10,299 nt of DNA from Ohtaekwangia sp036503775 (GTDB lineage Bacteria; Bacteroidota; Bacteroidia; Cytophagales; Cyclobacteriaceae): contig DASXWH010000308.1 in NCBI GenBank assembly GCA_036503775.1, forward strand, positions 1-10,299, written 5' to 3'. Both the position numbers and the translations under genes were made by a program. The notes beneath the pieces were generated by a model. The model was not told the DNA's origin and ran no database searches. It saw only the letters and a list, made by a program, of their open reading frames with translations. This document shows, piece after piece, positions 5,587 through 10,299 of the stretch. Within the stretch, counting starts at the first letter, position 1. Each line of letters starts with the position of its first letter.

Positions 5587-7743
5587 CTATCTCCTTCTTC
5601 CGCCACCGCCACCCATTCTGGCTCCGCCACCATAACTACCTCCCATATTTCCACCGCGGTTCATCTGCTGGAAATTCTGATTCTGCTGAGCGCTGCGTTG
5701 ACGATTCTGGTAGTCGCGGTTCATTTGCTGTGATTGCTGCGACTGGGTTTGCTTCCACTGATTACCATCACGCTGATTCCAGTTTCCGTTGTCATTGCGC
5801 TGATATACGTTTCCATTGCGATCTGAATACACATTATTACTCTTGTTCTTCTGTGCCGCCTGCTGGCTTATCTGTGATTGGTGATTTTGATTACGGGTCT
5901 GATCACGCGTAGAAACACCAGGGTTCGTATTTGCTCCCTGTCCGCGTTTAGCATCACGCGTAGATACGCTTGGGTTTTGTCCGCGTTTTACATCACGGGT
6001 GGATACATCGTTACGGTTGTTGTAGATATTATTCGACCGGTCGATGTTGATATCTCCATAATGATTGATCTGCACCGGACCTCGTCCATACATGCCTCCT
6101 CTGTAGGGAGGATAGTAAGGCGGTCGATATACCGGAGGTCCCCAATAGCCGCCACCACCATACATGCTGAAGTGAAACCATCCCGAGCTGTAATGGAACC
6201 CCATACTCCAGCCTGTCCATGGATTATAATGCATGCTAAATCCGTAGGTAGCAGGTCGCGGATAATAATATGGACCGTACCACGGTGAATAGTAATATCC
6301 GGTGCCATACACAACGGTTGGACCGTACACGTAACATCCCATATATCCCGGAGTGTATCCAACATAAACGACTTCCGGAGTGGATTCATAGATGTATACA
6401 TATTTGACGTTGTAGGCCGATGAGCTGGCCGGGATCTTATCAACATCTTCCGGGCGTTTATCGCTCACCTTCCACGGACCTTTGGCATCAGCAGACTCAA
6501 ACCACACACCTTTATCAACGCAGTAATAGGTTTTATCCGATTTGATCACCGTGCTGCTGGTATTCATCGCCAGCTCCAGAGACGTGCCTTCGATCTTTTC
6601 AAATTTCGGATCACCATCGTAGGTAACACTACACGTTGCTGTTTTGCGATCTACCTTGGCGGTCTGTGGTACCTGTGCATCGCGGATAGCATCGGTGCTG
6701 GCCTGCGTACCCGCAACACTGGAAAGAACATTATCCTTGTCTGAGCCTTCCGGAATTTTAGCAAAGTCGGGCGGAAGTTTATCTGACGGTGTATACGTCC
6801 ACGGTCCTTCAAGTTTAGGTGCCTTGTACCATCGCCCCGAGATCAGCACATAGAATTGCTGATCGCCAATACTCTTGAAGATGTTGTCATCCGAATTGGA
6901 GACATACAACAATTCGGTACCGGTAATATTCGCATAGGTGGCTTCGCCCTTTGATTGAATGAGCTCAGCGGGAACCGTACTGACCAGAATTGCCGGTGGA
7001 CCTGTTTCTGACTTCACCGGTTTTTCTTTTTGTTGCTCCTTGAGTTGCTTGTCCAGTTCCGCGATGGTTTTAGGAAGCGTTGTTACCGGCTTATACCCTT
7101 CCTTCATGGAAGCGGAGACATACCAGAATTGTCCGCCCGAGAGATAAAACTTTTTATCATCCGGATTTTCAACAATAAGAAAAGCGGTATTGATGACGCG
7201 TTTCATCTTCAGGTTCTTGTCGTCTTGTAAGCGCGGATCACCATCCATGAGCACAAGTGTTGTAGGTTGTGCTGCATAATGAATGACGGGCGGATCGTTT
7301 TTCAGGTTCTCATCTGCAATGGCCTGCTCCTGTTCTACGGTCGTGATGATCTCATCGAGTGAGCCTTTCAGCTCCCACTTCGGAATTTCCGATTCCAGGA
7401 GACGCTCCAGCTTGCCGATCTTCGCAGTGTCTTCAATACCGGGAAGCTTTACATCCTTGATGAGTATACTTTCCAGCGTGACCGTGCGATCATCACGGTT
7501 TGTAACAATGGACGCGGTATACCAGAATACACCAAACAACAGATCACCCTTACCCGATTCCTGTGCCGAGAATGCCGCACGCCCTTCCACCTTGTTGCCA
7601 CTCAATGATTCAGGCTGCGGCTGATATACATTGATGACGGTTTTATTTTTGGTCACTATCTCTTTAGGCCATTGGGCATGCGCAGTGTTGTACAACAGCA
7701 GGCCGCACAAAACAAACCAGGCAGGTTTTACAAATGATTTCAT
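5587..7743 (-). CDS. Large secreted three-module protein with low-complexity C-terminus ('carbohydrate-binding family V/XII'-like)
   Basis: A 718-aa protein with a signal peptide (1-23, ending AHA before Q). After an N-terminal domain come three related modules of roughly 100 residues. Each ends in an aromatic motif: FYLSGGQFWYVSA (199-211), FYVLISGRWYKAPKLEGPW (297-315) and YYCVDKGVWFESADAKGPW (406-424). Modules 2 and 3 are linked by IPEGSDKDNVLSSVAGT and QVPQTAKVDR, phrases I recall from uncharacterised proteins often labelled carbohydrate-binding family V/XII. That label reflects the W-rich motif; no ligand is proven. Residues 445-555 are Tyr/Gly/Pro/Trp-rich (VVYVGYTPGYMG, YGTGYYYSPWYG). 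Residues 560-718 are Asn/Gln/Arg/Gly-rich and probably disordered, with three VSTRD repeats and an end of GGGGGRRR. Only two late membrane-like stretches are suggested, so it is probably periplasmic or surface-exposed. Role unknown; envelope or matrix association is inference. Confidence 0.85.
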   Translation of the reverse strand: MKSFVKPAWFVLCGLLLYNTAHAQWPKEIVTKNKTVINVYQPQPESLSGNKVEGRAAFSAQESGKGDLLFGVFWYTASIVTNRDDRTVTLESILIKDVKLPGIEDTAKIGKLERLLESEIPKWELKGSLDEIITTVEQEQAIADENLKNDPPVIHYAAQPTTLVLMDGDPRLQDDKNLKMKRVINTAFLIVENPDDKKFYLSGGQFWYVSASMKEGYKPVTTLPKTIAELDKQLKEQQKEKPVKSETGPPAILVSTVPAELIQSKGEATYANITGTELLYVSNSDDNIFKSIGDQQFYVLISGRWYKAPKLEGPWTYTPSDKLPPDFAKIPEGSDKDNVLSSVAGTQASTDAIRDAQVPQTAKVDRKTATCSVTYDGDPKFEKIEGTSLELAMNTSSTVIKSDKTYYCVDKGVWFESADAKGPWKVSDKRPEDVDKIPASSSAYNVKYVYIYESTPEVVYVGYTPGYMGCYVYGPTVVYGTGYYYSPWYGPYYYPRPATYGFSMHYNPWTGWSMGFHYSSGWFHFSMYGGGGYWGPPVYRPPYYPPYRGGMYGRGPVQINHYGDINIDRSNNIYNNRNDVSTRDVKRGQNPSVSTRDAKRGQGANTNPGVSTRDQTRNQNHQSQISQQAAQKNKSNNVYSDRNGNVYQRNDNGNWNQRDGNQWKQTQSQQSQQMNRDYQNRQRSAQQNQNFQQMNRGGNMGGSYGGGARMGGGGGRRR
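5902..6006 (-). repeat. Three VSTRD-type coding repeats in the disordered tail
   Basis: The pentapeptide VSTRD is encoded at 6006-5992, 5967-5953 and 5916-5902. The first two copies are followed by VKRGQ and AKRGQ and the third by QTRNQ. Spacing is 39 and 51 bp, so the units vary in length. The DNA copies differ by synonymous changes (cacgggtgg, cacgcgtag), which points to selection on the peptide or to an old duplication rather than a recent slip. Confidence 0.7.
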
Positions 7744-7770
7744 AGCGATCGGGTTTTTAATACAGGAATG

Positions 7771-7789
7771 GATACCAAAAGAAGGTATC
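7771..7789. repeat. Short inverted repeat in the leader of the 718-aa gene
   Basis: GATACC (7771-7776) and GGTATC (7784-7789) form a 6-bp inverted repeat around a 7-nt A-rich spacer, 28 bp upstream of the ATG at 7743. A -7-like box TATCTTTT (minus strand, 7805-7798) lies just upstream but has no clear -33 partner. It may be an operator or a weak leader hairpin. Confidence 0.25.
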
Positions 7790-7856
7790 GGTAAAACAAA
7801 AGATACGAAGATATTCTGTGTTTGTGAATGATGATTTAGCCGAAATACCGGAAGAT

Positions 7857-7893
7857 AAAAAAGCCACCATACCAGAAATGCATGGTGGCTTTT
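7857..7893 (-). terminator. Intrinsic terminator of the zinc-ribbon membrane protein gene
   Basis: AAAAGCCACCAT (7859-7870) pairs with ATGGTGGCTTTT (7882-7893) around an 11-nt loop. Read on the minus strand the hairpin ends in a run of T from the six A at 7857-7862. It begins 12 nt after the stop of the zinc-ribbon gene. The plus strand also ends in four T, so it could work in both directions. Confidence 0.8.
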
Positions 7894-7905
7894 GACACTT
7901 ACAGA

Positions 7906-8511
7906 TCAATTCCGGTCAATATCATAGATCTCTTCACGTGTATGCATCTCTTTCAGATCAGCCCGTGATATACCATAGGAAAATTTTGAATAGTTTATTT
8001 CCTTATCAATTTTATGAACACCAGACATCTTATCGGTTTCATAATCATTGGGTGAAACAAAAACACTGTCGGCAGAAATGGAAACTACTTTCAGGGTGGA
8101 GTAATTTTTGGTTTCTGTTTTATACCGGTACACATCACCCACAGCGGGGTCAGCGAGATACTCCAGCTCCTTCTTTTCATCTACGCTGCCGATATATGTA
8201 ATCCAGATGGCGAGCAGGCCGATCACTCCGAGACCGGCAAACTGCCAGATCGGTACACGCGTTTCCGCCTTCAGCGTGGTATACTCGCGTTTAAGTTCAT
8301 GCGGCATGCCGGCCTCATTAAGCGCCTGCTTGCAGTGCTGGCATTGCGACACGCCTACCCTGCCGATGGGAAACAAGGGAATCCAGAAAATGTGTGCGTG
8401 CTTGCTGTATGCACTGATGAATGTTGTACCGGTCTGCCCGCAATGGGGACATACCAGTGATGGAGGCTGTGCTGATTTCAAGTGCACGGGCCGGCTACCG
8501 TAAATGATCAT
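7906..8511 (-). CDS. Zinc-ribbon membrane protein, conserved Bacteroidota hypothetical
   Basis: A 201-aa protein starting MIIYGSRPVHLK. Four cysteines in two pairs, CPHC (Cys21, Cys24) and CQHC (Cys57, Cys60), form a probable zinc ribbon. The segment between them contains the hydrophobic HIFWIPLFPIGRVGVSQ, a stretch I associate with a zinc-ribbon family frequent in Bacteroidota. One strong membrane helix is at about 88-108 (PIWQFAGLGVIGLLAIWITYIG). The C-terminal 90 residues (121-201) look like a small beta-rich soluble domain (GDVYRYKT, TLKVVSISADSVFVSPNDYE). The zinc ribbon is probably cytoplasmic with the C-terminal domain across the membrane, but topology is inferred. No enzyme motif is visible and the role is unknown. 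It is followed by its own terminator and appears to be a single-gene unit. Confidence 0.85.
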   Translation of the reverse strand: MIIYGSRPVHLKSAQPPSLVCPHCGQTGTTFISAYSKHAHIFWIPLFPIGRVGVSQCQHCKQALNEAGMPHELKREYTTLKAETRVPIWQFAGLGVIGLLAIWITYIGSVDEKKELEYLADPAVGDVYRYKTETKNYSTLKVVSISADSVFVSPNDYETDKMSGVHKIDKEINYSKFSYGISRADLKEMHTREEIYDIDRN

Positions 8512-8650
8512 ACTAAAAAATGGTTAGGTTAAGATTGTAGTGTATTAAAACGTTGGGGTCTTCATCAGAACATGAAGATATGGATTAGCCAACTATTTGC
8601 AAGATTCAGTCAGCGGAAGTTAACACCGTTTACCGCGCGATACAGGAATG

Positions 8651-8677
8651 AAAAAAAGAGGAGCTTGCGCTCCTCTT
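8651..8677 (-). terminator. Intrinsic terminator of the methyltransferase gene
   Basis: AAGAGGAGC (8656-8664) pairs with GCTCCTCTT (8669-8677) across TTGC. On the minus strand it is followed by an uninterrupted T-run (complement of the A-run 8651-8657). It starts 7 nt after the methyltransferase stop. Confidence 0.9.
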
Positions 8678-8683
8678 GCTGTG

Positions 8684-9496
8684 TTATAGCGTAACGGTTA
8701 CGCGCAGGAATGTAGCCGGGATAAGGGTAGTGCCCGGTGTTTCACTTTTGTTCTCACGGCTGAACAATTCACTCAACTCTTTATATAATGCATCCGACCT
8801 GCCATTTTTTTCAGCTGCCTCAAATGCATTCATGGTGGGGCCATAGTAATTTCTGAACCGGTTGAGAAACTCGATCGTGGAAAAAGGCGCGATGAAATGA
8901 TACACATCGCGGGTGAATTCGATCTGTTCTTTCGGTACACCGGCAGCACCAAAGCGTTCGATGACATTACTTTCGATGCCCCACAACATCGGACTTACAA
9001 ATCCTTCGGGAGGCGAAGGTGTATACGCTGAACTGGTCTTTAACACCTGTGCTACCAGTGTTGGGTCACCGGGGATCCAGTTGCCCATGATAATTCTTCC
9101 GCCCGGACGAGTGACACGTGTCATCTCGCGCGCCACATCAAAAGGTTTGGGTGCGAACATCGCTCCGAAGATACTTACCGTCAGATCAAAACTGTCATCA
9201 GCAAGTCCTTCTAAATTACAGGCATCGCCTTCCTGGAAACTGCAGTTGGTAAGTCCGAGTGCTTTTGCACGGATGTTACCGGCCTTTACCAGGTTGCTGG
9301 CAATGTCAACACCTGAAACCTGTGCGCCCAGTTTGGCTGCCGGAATAGCGGTAGTGCCATCACCACAACCTAAGTCGAGCACACGCATTCCTTCGGTAAT
9401 TCCGAACTTTGCCACCAGAGCAGCACCGCTTGTTTGCATGGTTTCAGCGAGCCGGGTAAAATCGCCTTTCTCCCATAGTTGTTTGTTTGGATTCAT
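8684..9496 (-). CDS. Class I SAM-dependent methyltransferase
   Basis: A soluble 270-aa enzyme predicted to transfer a methyl group from S-adenosylmethionine to an unidentified substrate. The Rossmann-like core is complete: motif I VLDLGCGDGT (39-48), the acidic residue after strand 2 in GVDIA (Asp64), the adenine-contact region EGDACNL with Asp91, motif IV DSFDLTVSIFGAMF (101-114), and post-motif PGG (131-133). This is the Methyltransf_11/25 type, related in sequence style to UbiE-like small-molecule methyltransferases. The C-terminal third (about 160-270) is a helical/aromatic substrate cap (FNRFRNYYGPTM-like region, 210-222) that probably sets specificity. The ATG at 9496 follows an A-rich leader. 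It diverges from an AraC-family regulator across 147 bp, suggesting that the regulator controls it. The methyl acceptor cannot be told from sequence. Confidence 0.9.
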   Translation of the reverse strand: MNPNKQLWEKGDFTRLAETMQTSGAALVAKFGITEGMRVLDLGCGDGTTAIPAAKLGAQVSGVDIASNLVKAGNIRAKALGLTNCSFQEGDACNLEGLADDSFDLTVSIFGAMFAPKPFDVAREMTRVTRPGGRIIMGNWIPGDPTLVAQVLKTSSAYTPSPPEGFVSPMLWGIESNVIERFGAAGVPKEQIEFTRDVYHFIAPFSTIEFLNRFRNYYGPTMNAFEAAEKNGRSDALYKELSELFSRENKSETPGTTLIPATFLRVTVTL

Positions 9497-9525
9497 CTTT
9501 TTTTTATTTGTTTGATCTTGAACGG

Positions 9526-9533
9526 TAAAACTA
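9526..9533 (-). promoter_or_regulatory. Candidate -7 box for the methyltransferase
   Basis: Minus-strand TAGTTTTA (9533-9526) is identical to the -7 box proposed for the amylase and sits 30 bp upstream of the ATG at 9496. No TTTG lies 19-21 nt upstream, so activator-dependent expression is possible. Confidence 0.35.
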
Positions 9534-9548
9534 GCCGATCGTTACCCC

Positions 9549-9591
9549 GGGCACATTGCCCAGAGGTTCAAACAGATGTCTGTGAGGTTCA
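9549..9591. promoter_or_regulatory. Clustered repeats between the methyltransferase and the AraC-family gene
   Basis: GAGGTTCA occurs at 9563-9570 and 9584-9591, exactly 21 bp (two helical turns) apart. This is the arrangement expected for a dimeric AraC-type regulator binding direct half-sites. Between the copies lies the near-palindrome ACAGATGTCTGT (9572-9583), and just to the left is GGGCA-CAT-TGCCC (9549-9561). The cluster lies 15-58 bp upstream of the methyltransferase -7 box, a suitable place for an activator, and 52 bp upstream of the regulator's own ATG. Confidence 0.45.
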
Positions 9592-9643
9592 TTTTTATTG
9601 GGATTCTATGCACCTTTAAGTAGTCAATACATTTGAAGGACTT

Positions 9644-10299
9644 ATGGTGAACTTCTACGAAGGTGTTCTCAAGAACCCGGCCTATTATCGTCAGTTCAAT
9701 TGCAGTAATTCGCTGATAACGGTTTTCAACTGCCCGCTTGAAGCTCGCCTGATGAAGACCCGGTTTGCCGACCTGTGGACGCAATACAACTACCTGTTTT
9801 ATGTAGTAGACGGCCGAAAGATCTGGCACACGGCTTCCAAATCGTATGACATCGGCAAAGAGACCTGTGTGTTCGTGCGGAAAGGCGCATGGATCTTTGA
9901 GAATTTTTTAGAGCAGGGTTTTTGTGTGGTACTGTTTTTTATCCCGGATGAATTTATCTGCAACACGTTACGAACCCGGTCAAAACCCCTGCTGCCGTCA
10001 GCCTCCGGGTTTGAGCCCGTGATGCTGGTAGACAAGAGTGAAACGATGTCCGCTTTTTTTCTTTCGATGTCATCCTATTTCAATGAAACACATGAGCCGG
10101 ATCGTTCACTGCTGGAACTGAAGTTCAGGGAACTGATCCTCACCATTGCCGATAATCCGAAGAACGCTGATCTCGTTTCCTATTTCAATGCATTACTCAA
10201 CGAACCGCATCACGTCACACTGCAGCGGGTGATGGACGAAAATTATTGCTTCAACCTCAGCCTCGAACAATATGCGCAGCTCAGCAACCGCAGCCTCTC
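9644..10299 (+). CDS. AraC-family transcriptional regulator (3' end outside window)
   Basis: An open frame from the ATG at 9644 runs to the right edge, 218 complete codons, with a purine-rich gaagga a few bases before the start. Residues about 1-190 form a cupin-like/ExsA-like sensor domain (TQYNYLFYVVDGRKIWHTAS, then YDIGKETCVFVRKGAWIFENF). At 203-218 the start of the first AraC helix-turn-helix is visible (FNLSLEQYAQLSNRSL, the usual 'FNLSLEQ-A-LSNRSLS-FKR' style of Bacteroidota members). The rest of the DNA-binding domain lies beyond the window. A perfect -7-type box TACATTTG (9628-9635) is present, but it is only 8 bp from the ATG and has no -33 partner. The divergent methyltransferase is its probable target, and autoregulation through the shared repeats is plausible. 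The inducer is unknown. Confidence 0.88.
   Translation, partial: MVNFYEGVLKNPAYYRQFNCSNSLITVFNCPLEARLMKTRFADLWTQYNYLFYVVDGRKIWHTASKSYDIGKETCVFVRKGAWIFENFLEQGFCVVLFFIPDEFICNTLRTRSKPLLPSASGFEPVMLVDKSETMSAFFLSMSSYFNETHEPDRSLLELKFRELILTIADNPKNADLVSYFNALLNEPHHVTLQRVMDENYCFNLSLEQYAQLSNRSL

Noticed and set aside
5988..6446. 152-codon minus-strand frame inside the 718-aa gene
   Set aside because: It lies in another frame of the Tyr/Gly/Pro-rich coding region, where biased codons keep alternative frames open; no signal for translation.
8560..8577. Short inverted repeat CTTCAT-N6-ATGAAG upstream of the zinc-ribbon gene
   Set aside because: A 6-bp match with no promoter context or repetition is expected by chance in a region of this size.
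8913..9515. 200-codon plus-strand frame opposite the methyltransferase
   Set aside because: The minus-strand frame contains every class I methyltransferase motif and a proper terminator; the plus frame is its shadow.
9542..10035. Minus-strand frames at 9542-9829 and 9799-10035
   Set aside because: They oppose the AraC-family coding frame, which continues to the window edge with recognisable sensor and helix-turn-helix sequence.

Overview
The window looks like a chromosomal segment of a Bacteroidota species (Cytophagia- or Chitinophagia-like). The grounds are gene content (a two-Cys-pair zinc-ribbon membrane protein, a TPR histidine kinase of the HisKA_3 type, a three-module 'carbohydrate-binding family V/XII'-style secreted protein), starts mostly without clear Shine-Dalgarno sequences, and several promoter candidates of the Bacteroidota form TTTG-N19/20-TAnnTTTG. 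I see no rRNA, tRNA, insertion sequence, prophage or CRISPR array.

Layout from left to right. (1) A minus-strand putative lipoprotein gene of unknown function starts at 646 and runs off the left edge. (2) After a perfect 34-bp palindrome (probable terminator) comes a minus-strand secreted or lipid-anchored GH13 alpha-amylase, strikingly like the Pyrococcus/Thermococcus type and retaining the spacing of the archaeal zinc ligands. Its upstream region holds a good promoter and two LacI-operator-like repeats. (3) About 470-520 bp of mostly non-coding DNA follows, with a possible frameshifted mini-gene and a strong hairpin. (4) On the plus strand are a TPR sensor histidine kinase with its own terminator and then a beta-barrel outer-membrane protein of the phenol-degradation-MetA-like superfamily, preceded by a promoter and a 25-bp inverted repeat. 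(5) Converging on it with only 4 bp between the stops is a minus-strand 718-aa secreted protein with three W/GPW modules, a Tyr/Gly/Pro-rich segment and an Asn/Gln/Arg-rich tail. (6) A minus-strand zinc-ribbon membrane protein and (7) a minus-strand SAM-dependent methyltransferase each end in a clear intrinsic terminator. (8) Divergent from the methyltransferase is an AraC-family regulator cut by the right edge. The intergenic region they share carries an 8-bp direct repeat with 21-bp periodicity.

The genes do not form one pathway. The likely functional units are the amylase with a transcriptional repressor encoded elsewhere, an orphan histidine kinase whose response regulator is not here, and a regulator/methyltransferase divergent pair. 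I did not find a convincing new defence or mobile system. The items most worth a second look are the archaeal-type amylase with its operator pair, the AraC/methyltransferase control region, the modular low-complexity secreted protein, and the possible frameshifted mini-gene.
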